From a virus, in IMG/VR virus record IMGVR_UViG_3300044451_000434, positions 62,001 through 126,000 of that record: 64,000 nucleotides of DNA. One strand, given 5' to 3'. The notes under the pieces are model-generated. The model made no database searches, was not told the origin of the DNA, and saw only the letters and a program-made list of their open reading frames with translations. The translations under genes and the position numbers were made by a program. Below are positions 10,101 through 17,275 of the stretch, one piece after another. The stretch's first letter is position 1. Every line of letters starts with the position of its first letter.

Positions 10101-11634
10101 ATGAGCACAATTCTCCAAATGCTTCCGCTTCGCGAACAATTGTTTTACATGGAGAGAAATGATATACTCCACTTTTCGTAGAACCTATCAATAGAGCCCC
10201 AGGTAATTGCAGTATCATTGATCTGTCCAAATTAATCCTTCTTGCAAGAACTTTTTCCGCAGCTTGATAGGTGATATATATTGAGTTATAGTACTTATCA
10301 GTTGATATGAATGTTCTAGTCGGTGTGTTTTCATCTCCGCCACCAGTTGAACTCATAGATGCTGTTATTGCAGGGAAGAAAACAACAAGATAACGCTTGG
10401 TTGGATCTACATCCTCATTTACTGAAAAAACAGGTGTATGACCAGAATCAAAACTGGTTCCCGTCATTGAGATACCTGGAGTCTGCGCATTACCACCAGC
10501 CATGATATATTTTTTTAATTTTGCTCCGGATATATAAGCAAAATTTAGAGGTATCGCTTCTTCAACTACTGAAGAAGGAACTCCGTTTCTCGGGTCTTCA
10601 GCATTAACACCATCAACTATGCCCTTGCCAAGGTATTGAATTGAAGCTCCAAAGTTTACCGGTTTCCATGTTACACACAGCACAGAAGCATAGCCATCTG
10701 GAACTTTGATTATGAGTGCCCTTCCTTGTCCTTGCGGGAAAATGGGCCAGTTGGCACTTCCATCAGCAAATTCTTCTTCTCCCCTGCGTATTGCGTTACC
10801 ACGACTTATATCACTTTCTAGTGAAGCAAAATCAAAAATAGTATTTATGCCAACTTTTCTATTAACCTCAGTTTTGCCATCGTGTATAAAATATCCGTAT
10901 TTATACGAAAGTAATTTCATTGCCGTGTTTTGTTGAGAGCTTGCGGAATCTAAAGCAGAAAGAGCGGATAGCACATTTGACCCGATTGACTGAAGTGAAT
11001 CTAACAAACTAAGACTCTGTAAAGTCAATTTTACGAACGACTGTATTTCTATACTTATCGAACTTGATGGAAGCATTCTGATACGGGCACCAACAAAATA
11101 TGGGACATCATATGCAGGACCAAATAGAGAATTAATCGTCAAATCATCAGACGGCCCACCATATTCTGGAATAATATAAAAAACTACAGTACTCCCTCTT
11201 TGCACTGCTTTGCTAGTTGAAAATTGTGAGCCTTCTTCTTCCTCTGTCGGTGCTTCACTCATAATTTTCACTGAAAGACCAACTCTGCGCAAAGTGCCCT
11301 GAAGAAGATCTAGAACTCCATTTCTATTATAATACCATCCATATTCTAAATAAATTTTTATAACACGAGATTCAGTTCCGCCAGAGATCATGGCATCCGT
11401 GAGATCTTCTACACTCGTCTGCAATTTGATTTTAAAACCATCGAATGTACGCTCTGCTCCAGATGAAGATACCACTTTTTTAGATGCCTCTGAAGAAATT
11501 TCAATCGATGGCGAAAATGCAGGCATCTCTGAAGGTCTAAGCGGACGCGTGACCACCGTGGGGATGCTGCCCTTGGCCAAAACTTGAGAGTTGTCAAGAG
11601 CGAGTATGCCATTAGGCAAGCCGCCAGTACTCAT
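7087..11634 (-). CDS. Giant tail protein with an Asp-box (BNR-like) motif
   Basis: 1,515 residues from an ATG at 11634 (MSTGGLPNGILALDNSQVL), with a GGTGGG stretch upstream. The sequence is strand-rich throughout. Near residue 1320 is SSDCGKTWNPAF, matching the Asp-box S-x-D-x-G-x-T-W of BNR/sialidase-type beta-propellers; the flanking PNGSLFCMMTHEGSAYAFV fits a propeller blade. Only one clear Asp-box was found, and no sialidase catalytic set (Arg triad, Tyr/Glu) was identified, so it is more likely a binding or structural propeller than an enzyme. It sits directly after the tape-measure-like gene and before the hub-like gene, the usual place for distal tail proteins. Confidence 0.8.
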   Translation of the reverse strand: MSTGGLPNGILALDNSQVLAKGSIPTVVTRPLRPSEMPAFSPSIEISSEASKKVVSSSGAERTFDGFKIKLQTSVEDLTDAMISGGTESRVIKIYLEYGWYYNRNGVLDLLQGTLRRVGLSVKIMSEAPTEEEEGSQFSTSKAVQRGSTVVFYIIPEYGGPSDDLTINSLFGPAYDVPYFVGARIRMLPSSSISIEIQSFVKLTLQSLSLLDSLQSIGSNVLSALSALDSASSQQNTAMKLLSYKYGYFIHDGKTEVNRKVGINTIFDFASLESDISRGNAIRRGEEEFADGSANWPIFPQGQGRALIIKVPDGYASVLCVTWKPVNFGASIQYLGKGIVDGVNAEDPRNGVPSSVVEEAIPLNFAYISGAKLKKYIMAGGNAQTPGISMTGTSFDSGHTPVFSVNEDVDPTKRYLVVFFPAITASMSSTGGGDENTPTRTFISTDKYYNSIYITYQAAEKVLARRINLDRSMILQLPGALLIGSTKSGVYHFSPCKTIVREAEAFGELCSWRSLQGDFTSNYYGRLPSLSSAGVELRSFSYLAYLKCVEIGSSSYESYISSDEKFKEICDRVRQSINIGIGRPNFGNPLDPPGGSTDSADLNIDIVGSPISVELPRISRIYTRLPTLRKFNFPKGFFFGDKTGIYIMSPWDEPFKLFSPGSLNTDWYSKNLANISEFVIDEMYLGDMYFDISEACNSCLPDDLKIPYHKDLALAIQKSSKYESNGIRGGIGIPRLDFFEPYSSTQIRVGGTIPSYGDADFPDLSLAEFDTRIILTMPNVNQGSAAIDITTGNASINFLRSAGSIKNINLSRTSRITIENLNSQQETNGAVFVFTTGTLFEGMRSAMNYNNSFGVLTVRDDQNFALMPINSIQTQKITSACSFINERIDDESVIWRDKKITDLANPIRSKAAFGFPFDMVPVVYPGFKAVVNEADAFREQPSNLPNFVENDYNILFSVSGDGASASIPSNPNYYIAGIDIYLKNQSKEQLKKMFISACIDGSFLSDSVSFYPPSGSKMMLWYKVDDLGTVKIRGPHYGSSMNLIISSSSPISGSITANVKVRWIEKSKADIWYPEMTSASPFIDSYGCYGMYFASQNEDMGLSCYMSCDGDLRWNLMTHVMQGFSGESFSDIVVKSDHNLSCTYCMFKKDGMLLCKRIDDSDMSTDLCRLPKSMPKEKFRVGYADGLDVYSISEEPYKTNGFSQNQNNVNINLGMMKVRLAPCHVVYADFAENPAYKEEAANFRILTSRKFTSSSGISSSELSKKTFYPRISTSFVENPKLCVGTSGRFDFDPMGPYAFEVMPNGSLFCMMTHEGSAYAFVSSDCGKTWNPAFRDYSFPIRPIKYKISDADSIYNFENVSASLGDTLPLDNLTMCVDKFGEFVLIAYNIEGCIFGQRVPCVSIMNRSAEASKIFTTAWLSAEDHRFMRPFYILGPLPSEISEELLTERSFVRLDKTYLGDPSKLEQNLGVDLGGSMPTIVPLQNGIFRLYYSAKESVRAGFLIGDRFILDAQLSQ

Positions 11635-11659
11635 GCACCCACCGCAGCCTTCATGTCAA

Positions 11660-14600
11660 CTATGCCCTTGCCAAGGTCCTAATGGCCATGGCAAATCCGT
11701 CAATTATGGCTGGAACCACCTGGTCCTTAGCCATGGCGGCAACTTGGCTAGATATGCTGCCAAAAACACTATCATCAAGACGAAGTTGACCAGTCGATGC
11801 AGATGCACCAGCCGTAGACGATGTCGCTGCAGCAGCAGGAGTTGCCGCAGGAGGCGTGCCCACCACAGACCCTGCAGCACCCCCCGCTGCAGCGGCTGCG
11901 ATTGCAGTCTGATCCATTCTGTATTCTATGCTTGCAACACCGTCAGTAGACATTTCAGTGTCCCTGTCAAGCCAAATGTGATGTTCCCGCGCCTGTCTTC
12001 TGTCAATTGTCAAAATGGCTGGAACCAACTGTTTGAGATAATCAGTGATAGCTATCTGTTCCTTAGCTATGGCGGCAACTTGGCTAGATATGCTGTCAAC
12101 AATCGAGTCAGAAACTATGCCTGCTGCTGTTGCAGCTTCTGCACTATTATCAAGACGAAGTTGACCAGTCGATGCAGATGCACCAGCCGTAGACGATGTC
12201 GCTGCAGCAGCAGGAGTTGCCGCAGAAGGCGTGCCCACCACAGACCCTGCAGCACCCCCCGCTGCTGCAGTCTGATCCATAGCGGCTCCCATTCTGTCTG
12301 CATTTAGGCTTGCAACATCGCCAGTTGCCCTGCCAGCTATCTGTTTGAGATAATCAGTGATTTCAGGCATTTGACTGCTAACCAACTCGTTGGTGTAACT
12401 AGCCATGTCCCTAGACCACTCGCCAGCCTGTATCCCACCAACTCCAAATGTGGACATCTCTGCCCCCCGTCCGTCGGCTGCGCCTGTTCGCAAACTGGTG
12501 GGCATGTCTTTTGCAGTCCTGAGAAGAGTCCCTAGGTTTTTCTCTTGGTCAACAACGATTTCCGCAAATACTCCAGCTCCTTCCATCATGGAGCTCAGGG
12601 CATCGAGATAGCCCTCCCTGATCTGCTTTGTCATCTCAAGTTGCTGCTTGATCAGACCGAGACGCGTGGTGTCAGCTTCGTTAAGCTTCTTTTGAGCATC
12701 AGCAGCTGCTTCCTTGAATGCCATAATCTCCCTATTTGCAGCTTCTATTTCTCCCGATTTACCATCGGCTTGAGCCTTGACAAGCTTCTGCTCGGCCTCT
12801 GCGGCTTTGTTGAGAAAATCTTGCTGGGTTTTAGTGAGTGCTGCCATTTCATTTTCAGTAGTTGATATCTGCTCACCAATCGTCTGAACGGCAGCGGCGC
12901 GCATCTCAGCACTGGCCCCAATTCCACTCGCCACACTGTCCATCAGGGATAGTTGAGCCTCAATCTGAGAAACTTCTGACTTCCTGTATTCGGATTCTTT
13001 ATTAAACCTAGCAACGCTAGCATCCAAGATTGTTTTGTTATTGTCTCTAATAGTCTTGGTGACATCATTAGATGCGCTTATTGCCTTTTGACGCTGCTTC
13101 TCAAGCATTGTCAAAACCTGATCAGCATTACCTTTTTTGACGGCCTCTACAACCGCTTCGGCGTCAAGTATTGCCTTTTTTAACTCTTGCTGTGCTGCTT
13201 CCTTTTTTTTCGGGTCTTGCTCAGCGTCAATCAGCTCTTGGGCTTGCTTGACCGTTTCTTTAAACCCGTACTGAAGTTCTTGTGCGGCATTCATTCGATC
13301 TTCAGGATTCTGGAGGGCAATTTGCCCTCTCTGAATAAATCCTAGTCTGGTTGCTTCTATTTCAGCGATCGCCGCCTTTGCCTTCACCTGCCTTTCCATG
13401 CTTTCTTTCATTTGCGAGGAGTACTCAGAATCATTAGCGGACTGATCTCCTATGTATCCACCTATTCCACTAATTTTTCCGAGCATCTCTGCCTGTATGG
13501 TGTACGCTTCGTTGATAGCCGTCACAACATCGCCGTGCACCTTTGCTTGGTCCGTAAGTTGCTCCTGCGCAAGCCTCAGACGATCCAGGGTCTGAAGCCG
13601 TAATGAACCAGTAACCATGCTAGCCAATTCGGCTGTAACGCCAGCTTTCATCGCCTTGTTAATTGCATTCTCCATTTTTTGTTGAGCTAGTTTAGTATTT
13701 ATTCTGCCCCTTTCCATTTTATCGAGGGCATCAGTCACATCTTTTTGATCAAGCATGTATTCCAACATAGCCTTAGCATCTTCCCCGCCTTCCGATGCAG
13801 CCTTCATCATTTCAGACTTAGCCTGAGATAGATCCATACCCTTGGCAAACAATTGTTCAAAAGAAGCAATCGTATCAGCGCTCAATTCTTTCTTCAATGC
13901 GGATGCACCTTCGGTGTCGACGTCCAAGTCTGAAACACCCTTATACCCTCCAGACGTCATCTTTTTCATCATTTCAGCAGTGGCCGCACCAGGGGCTAGG
14001 GTAAGACCCTTTACAAACTCTTGAACAGCAGGAATATTCCCTATCATAGAATACATGATCTTGCTCTCATTTGCAAGAACATTACTAGCCATTGTCGCAG
14101 TTTCCGCAAGACCAAGACGCTTCTTGGCCTGCTCGCTCAATCCTTCAGTGGTTCTCATTATGCTGGCAAGTTGATCTCTGTTGATCTCATTCATCGCATA
14201 CATCATTTCGGCATTTGCTTTTGTGATTTGACCTTGCCTCATGAGCGAATCACTAAGTTTGTCAACATCGGCAGCACCAGCACGTTGAGCAGCCTTAAGC
14301 TTGTCAGCAGCATCAATCATCAACAACTGATCTTCGTATGCTAAGCGCGTTTTCTGACTAAAATCCTCAAGCCTAGTCATATATGCCTTAATCGCCTCTG
14401 AAGTCATGCCAAAGCGATCACCAGCAAACTGCACCACAGCAGCTATCTTTTCCTGCCCAGTGATTGCCACAGGCATATTCATGGCAAGATCCTGCTGTAT
14501 CTTCAACAGGTCTTCGTATGGAAGAGAGAATTGACGAGAAAGATTGGCAGTACTCGCGGCAATTCCGTCGGCAGTTTTACCATACAGTGCAAGAGTGCGC

Positions 14601-14761
14601 TCAGCTCCCACAAGGCTAACATTTATCTTGTTGCCGAACTCCAATAAATTAGACATGGAAAGCCCGAGACCCCCCATGCTTTGAATGGCATTATTTGCTG
14701 CCACGCCCATGTTGGCTAAAGTGCCAGAAATTGCTTCGATTTTGCCTGCAATATCAGTCAA
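11660..14761 (-). CDS. Tape-measure-like tail protein with duplicated Ala/Thr-rich C-terminus
   Basis: 1,033 residues. The predicted start is TTG at 14761 (MTDIAGKIEAISGTLANMG) with AGGCGGA upstream; no better start lies nearby. The protein is strongly helical with long coiled-coil-like segments rich in Ala, Glu, Gln and Lys (residues 100-750), typical of tape-measure proteins that span the tail lumen and set its length. The C-terminal 200 residues are Ala/Gly/Thr/Ser-rich and contain an approximate duplication: AAGGAAGSVVGTP followed by SSTAGASASTGQLRLD occurs twice, 125 codons apart. No predicted membrane segment is strong and no peptidase domain was seen. It follows the chaperone genes, as expected. 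1,033 residues would suit a moderately long tail. Confidence 0.8.
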   Translation of the reverse strand: MTDIAGKIEAISGTLANMGVAANNAIQSMGGLGLSMSNLLEFGNKINVSLVGAERTLALYGKTADGIAASTANLSRQFSLPYEDLLKIQQDLAMNMPVAITGQEKIAAVVQFAGDRFGMTSEAIKAYMTRLEDFSQKTRLAYEDQLLMIDAADKLKAAQRAGAADVDKLSDSLMRQGQITKANAEMMYAMNEINRDQLASIMRTTEGLSEQAKKRLGLAETATMASNVLANESKIMYSMIGNIPAVQEFVKGLTLAPGAATAEMMKKMTSGGYKGVSDLDVDTEGASALKKELSADTIASFEQLFAKGMDLSQAKSEMMKAASEGGEDAKAMLEYMLDQKDVTDALDKMERGRINTKLAQQKMENAINKAMKAGVTAELASMVTGSLRLQTLDRLRLAQEQLTDQAKVHGDVVTAINEAYTIQAEMLGKISGIGGYIGDQSANDSEYSSQMKESMERQVKAKAAIAEIEATRLGFIQRGQIALQNPEDRMNAAQELQYGFKETVKQAQELIDAEQDPKKKEAAQQELKKAILDAEAVVEAVKKGNADQVLTMLEKQRQKAISASNDVTKTIRDNNKTILDASVARFNKESEYRKSEVSQIEAQLSLMDSVASGIGASAEMRAAAVQTIGEQISTTENEMAALTKTQQDFLNKAAEAEQKLVKAQADGKSGEIEAANREIMAFKEAAADAQKKLNEADTTRLGLIKQQLEMTKQIREGYLDALSSMMEGAGVFAEIVVDQEKNLGTLLRTAKDMPTSLRTGAADGRGAEMSTFGVGGIQAGEWSRDMASYTNELVSSQMPEITDYLKQIAGRATGDVASLNADRMGAAMDQTAAAGGAAGSVVGTPSAATPAAAATSSTAGASASTGQLRLDNSAEAATAAGIVSDSIVDSISSQVAAIAKEQIAITDYLKQLVPAILTIDRRQAREHHIWLDRDTEMSTDGVASIEYRMDQTAIAAAAAGGAAGSVVGTPPAATPAAAATSSTAGASASTGQLRLDDSVFGSISSQVAAMAKDQVVPAIIDGFAMAIRTLARA
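11768..11890 (-). repeat. Direct repeat copy 1 in the tape-measure-like gene
   Basis: About 123 bases nearly identical to 12143-12265, exactly 375 bases (125 codons) apart, so the duplication keeps the frame. It encodes the Ala/Thr/Ser-rich peptide around SSTAGASASTGQLRLD. Shorter matches flank it at different offsets (for example the stretch coding QVAAMAK at 11731-11760 against 12065-12095), so the duplication has since been rearranged or eroded. Confidence 0.9.
12143..12265 (-). repeat. Direct repeat copy 2 in the tape-measure-like gene
   Basis: Partner of the copy at 11768-11890, with only a few base differences. Both copies lie in the 3' end of the same gene and code for the same low-complexity peptide. 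Confidence 0.9.
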
Positions 14762-14803
14762 GACAGAGTCCGCCTCTCTGTCTATTTTCTAACACAATGC
14801 ATA

Positions 14804-14831
14804 CTCACCTCTCCGAGACGAGAGAGGTGAG
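14804..14831 (-). other. Hairpin over the stop codon of the 126-aa tail gene
   Basis: CTCACCTCTC and GAGAGGTGAG form a perfect 10-bp stem with an 8-base loop, overlapping the stop codon at 14805-14807. There is no following T-run on the minus strand, so it is not a standard intrinsic terminator. It could slow decay of, or partly separate, the chaperone and tape-measure parts of the message. Confidence 0.5.
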
Positions 14832-15185
14832 GAATATGGCGGCGTCTTCGGAAAGGCTGCCTATCTTTTCCTCGTTGCAGGGTATTGCGTTACCCTCTGA
14901 GTCTGTGAACGACCAGCCTATCATCATCTTTTTGAACCTAGCCGATCGGAATGTGATGGGATCAAAAACAAGCCTTGATCCATCGTTTCTCATAGAGGAC
15001 TCCTGAATCTTCAGAGAAGCGGCGTATGAAATTGGTCGACACATGACGTGGTGCTGCTGAAAATTACCTTCGCCCAAGGCTGCCAATGCCTCTTCCTTGG
15101 TTTTGAAGAACACTGCTTTACCTGCCTGGAAACCAACCCAGAAATCAATCTTGAACTCGTCCGATTTTGAGATGAATATCGACAT
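14805..15185 (-). CDS. Small protein next to tail-assembly chaperones (126 aa)
   Basis: This ATG ORF has AAGGAT six bases upstream and starts one base after the stop of the frameshift product. It begins MSIFISKSDEFKIDFWVGF. The C-terminal half includes PITFRSARFKKMMIGWSFTD. No known catalytic motif is present. Position between the gpG/gpGT-like chaperone pair and the tape-measure gene suggests a role in tail assembly, either as a third chaperone component or as a minor tail protein. Family not recognised; the tail-assembly role is inferred only from context. Confidence 0.75.
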   Translation of the reverse strand: MSIFISKSDEFKIDFWVGFQAGKAVFFKTKEEALAALGEGNFQQHHVMCRPISYAASLKIQESSMRNDGSRLVFDPITFRSARFKKMMIGWSFTDSEGNAIPCNEEKIGSLSEDAAIFLTSLVSER

Positions 15186-15186
15186 G

Positions 15187-15824
15187 TTAGATCCTTGCTC
15201 CCATCATCATACTGAACACTTTTACTATATCGGCATTTTTTAATCTTGACCCCAACATTGCCATGTTGGAAAAGGCATAAAAATCTGAAACCCTCAGATT
15301 TCTTATGTCTTCTATTGTCCATCCGTAGTGGTGGGCCATTATGTATTCTCTCAGGCGATCAGTCACGAGCGGGATGTCTTCGTCCCGCCACAGGTGACCG
15401 ACCGCCTCTATGGTTTTCCCGGGTCGGGGTCCTCATCTGTAAACATTAATTTTTCGTATGCAGACACCAAGGAATCGAATACATCAGAATCCATCTTTGT
15501 AATGTCGCCATTGTCAAATGACCCTGACTTTTCCCCTTCGTGCCAAGAGCCACAAACCAAGCCAGTCTGTGCCATGAGAGACCTGTAAGCCATAGGGTCA
15601 ATAACATAGTCCCCCTGTATTGGATCGAAGCGCCTGGCGCCCGAAACAACCTGAGCACGCTGACCCCAAGTTACGGTTTTCCATTTACAAGTCACATACA
15701 TGTGCACAAGCGCTCCTGGAGCCTGTCCGTTCCAAGAGCCGACAAGCGACCACCGCCTGCCCTGCTTTTCACTGCGGACAAAACCAGTACATGTGGTGAA
15801 TTCTGCGCCAAAGGGTCCAGTCAT
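15187..15824 (-). CDS. Tail-assembly chaperone, long form made by -1 frameshift (gpGT-like)
   Basis: The upstream 138-residue frame meets a slippery heptamer GGGAAAA at 15420-15414 in phase (G GGA AAA). After a one-base slip the reading continues as ACC ATA GAG through 75 open codons to TAA at 15189-15187. The fused product is 212 residues: 137 from frame 0, then TIEAVGHLWRDEDIPLVTD and onward, ending MMMGARI. The extension is coding-like (REYIMAHHYGWTIEDIRNL) and resembles the T parts of lambda-type G/GT chaperones, which bind the tape measure and recruit tail tube subunits. Its stop is one base from the next ATG. An alternative is a separate 50-residue gene starting at the internal ATG, but the frame is open all the way back to the slip site. 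Confidence 0.8.
15354..15420 (-). promoter_or_regulatory. Programmed -1 ribosomal frameshift signal
   Basis: All three expected parts are present on the minus strand: the heptamer GGGAAAA (15420-15414), a 7-base spacer CCATAGA containing the frame-0 stop (15413-15407), and a strong structure. The outer stem pairs GGCGGTCGGTCAC (15406-15394) with GTGACTGATCGCC (15366-15354): 13 bp including two G-U pairs. Inside it GCGGGA (15388-15383) pairs with TCCCGC (15374-15369). Lambda uses the related heptamer GGGAAAG for its G/GT chaperones. Confidence 0.85.
15408..15824 (-). CDS. Tail-assembly chaperone, short form (gpG-like, 138 aa)
   Basis: Frame-0 product, ATG at 15824 (MTGPFGAEFTTCTGFVRSE), ending DPDPGKP at a TAG seven bases after the slip heptamer begins to be read. 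It lies immediately downstream of the tail tube gene and upstream of the tape measure, the classical position of the G-type chaperone. The C-terminal part is acidic (SFDNGDITKMDSDVFDSL), as is common in these proteins. The ribosome site is weak (AGGTTC), so translation may depend on coupling to the tube gene 20 bases upstream. Family assignment rests on context plus the frameshift signal rather than on a diagnostic motif. Confidence 0.8.
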   Translation of the reverse strand: MTGPFGAEFTTCTGFVRSEKQGRRWSLVGSWNGQAPGALVHMYVTCKWKTVTWGQRAQVVSGARRFDPIQGDYVIDPMAYRSLMAQTGLVCGSWHEGEKSGSFDNGDITKMDSDVFDSLVSAYEKLMFTDEDPDPGKP

Positions 15825-15844
15825 GAACCTATTTTATCGGATGA

Positions 15845-16849
15845 TTATAGAGGGAATGGGTGTGGCTGATCTCCCATACTCCACGGTTCACCACCATAAT
15901 CAGATATCGCAAGATACCTGCCGGCGTCGGTACCTAAAGAAACAAATGCCATGGGTGTCTCGATGATTCCGTTGGTGAGTTCTGTGCTGTCCAACTGGAA
16001 GACGCAGCCGAAGAACTTCACAAGAGTTGTCGGGGTTGGTCCGATTTTGGCCTGCAACATAAGATTGACATGCGGGATATTTTCGCCCGGATCATCTTCC
16101 CGATTTTTTGCCTGATCGGCCAAGGTTGATGGGCGACCAAAAAATGTTATACTACCAGTTATCTTACGCTTCTTTGGCAGGATGTCGTATGGAGCCAACT
16201 GCCCCGCGATGACATACACCTCTTCCGACTGGTTGTCAATTGTTACATTGAATTGCTTAATTAATTTGAACTCATTTTGATTGACACCACCATTGTTCAT
16301 GTTCTCCATGCCGATGGTTACATCGTTGTAAGAGATAACACGGAGAGGAGATTCCGCATCTGCAGTTGTTAAGTTGGGAAGAGCATCCGCTGCTGTTGCT
16401 GCCCGACGACCCCTGCCTCGGAATTCAGCAGTGCAATCCAAGGTACCATTGGCAGATATATCCAGTGTTATTTTGTCAACGACCATGTCTTCGTATACAA
16501 ATGTGAAACCAGAGTGGTAATGAACCACCACATCAACAGTTTTCGCGAATTTGCCATCTGCCGTTCTCCTGCCTGCAGCAGTCCACAACTCCGCGAAGGT
16601 GTCGAGGTTTCCGCCATCCTGTGCCTTATCTAGGGTGAACTTTACTTGGCCTGATGCCTTAAAATTGCCCATCTTGTATCTGGTCATGTCAATGCTGCCG
16701 TCGATATCCTCAACTGGTTCAATTGACTGTTCACCCTTGATGTTGCAAGTCGTTACACGCAGGATACTCCCGTTGATGGCCACCACGCCAGGGAATCCAG
16801 CACGCACGGGAAAATTTTGGTTACTAATAGGTTCCTCAAATGATGGCAT
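15845..16849 (-). CDS. Major tail tube protein (probable)
   Basis: 334 residues, ATG at 16849 with AGGT eight bases upstream. The pattern is that of tail tube subunits: ITGSITFFGRP and ASGQVKFTLDKAQDGG strands, a VRVISYNDVTIG segment and a region (residues 60-160) alternating long strands with short loops such as TVDVVVHYHSGFTFVYEDM. Tube proteins stack as hexameric rings around the tape measure. The gene precedes the frameshifted chaperones and follows the connector genes, exactly as in siphovirus maps. No tail sheath gene precedes it. Assignment is from fold-like pattern and order; no strict signature residue exists for the family. Confidence 0.75.
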   Translation of the reverse strand: MPSFEEPISNQNFPVRAGFPGVVAINGSILRVTTCNIKGEQSIEPVEDIDGSIDMTRYKMGNFKASGQVKFTLDKAQDGGNLDTFAELWTAAGRRTADGKFAKTVDVVVHYHSGFTFVYEDMVVDKITLDISANGTLDCTAEFRGRGRRAATAADALPNLTTADAESPLRVISYNDVTIGMENMNNGGVNQNEFKLIKQFNVTIDNQSEEVYVIAGQLAPYDILPKKRKITGSITFFGRPSTLADQAKNREDDPGENIPHVNLMLQAKIGPTPTTLVKFFGCVFQLDSTELTNGIIETPMAFVSLGTDAGRYLAISDYGGEPWSMGDQPHPFPL

Positions 16850-16890
16850 TATTTTACCTCATCTCGTCGATGATCGTGAGAACAGACTCA

Positions 16891-17259
16891 TCAGGATTCA
16901 ATGTTGTCTGCACTGATGGTGAAGCCTAAATTTGAACTCAACTCCGCAAAAACTGGGTCAACTTGAATGTCGCCTGCCTGCAAGAAACTGTCAAGAGAAG
17001 CATTTGTCCTGCGCAACACATGGTTGTTTAGGGCTGCCACGGCAGAATTCAGGGTCGTGGTTGCCTGTGTGTTCGCGGTCACTGCTTCATAACTGCTGAA
17101 AAAAGGTGACAAGAGGTCAATTGAAGGCTGGACCGTGTCAAATAGCGCAATTTCGTACACAGCGCTATACACAGAATCCTTAGCCAGCAACAAGGTCGCC
17201 TTACACTCTGCAATATAATCCGAAAGATTCTTGTATTCTGCTGCTGAAATTACTGCCAT
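16891..17259 (-). CDS. Hypothetical protein upstream of tail tube (122 aa)
   Basis: ATG at 17259 with GGAGGAG at ideal spacing; 122 residues starting MAVISAAEYKNLSDYIAEC. Almost entirely helical and Ala-rich, with no cysteine motif, membrane segment or signal peptide. It lies between a glycosyltransferase-like gene and the tail tube gene; small helical proteins here can be tail completion or tube-initiation factors, but nothing in the sequence proves that. I do not recognise the family. Confidence 0.8.
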   Translation of the reverse strand: MAVISAAEYKNLSDYIAECKATLLLAKDSVYSAVYEIALFDTVQPSIDLLSPFFSSYEAVTANTQATTTLNSAVAALNNHVLRRTNASLDSFLQAGDIQVDPVFAELSSNLGFTISADNIES

Positions 17260-17275
17260 TTGCTCCTCCGATGGT

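Noticed and set aside
11591-12307. Plus-strand ORF of 238 codons, Arg/Ser/Cys-rich
   Set aside because: It is antisense to the Ala/Thr-rich end of the tape-measure-like gene; the composition (RCRCTSRRRCRCSSRSCRRR) is what the reverse frame of that low-complexity stretch must give.
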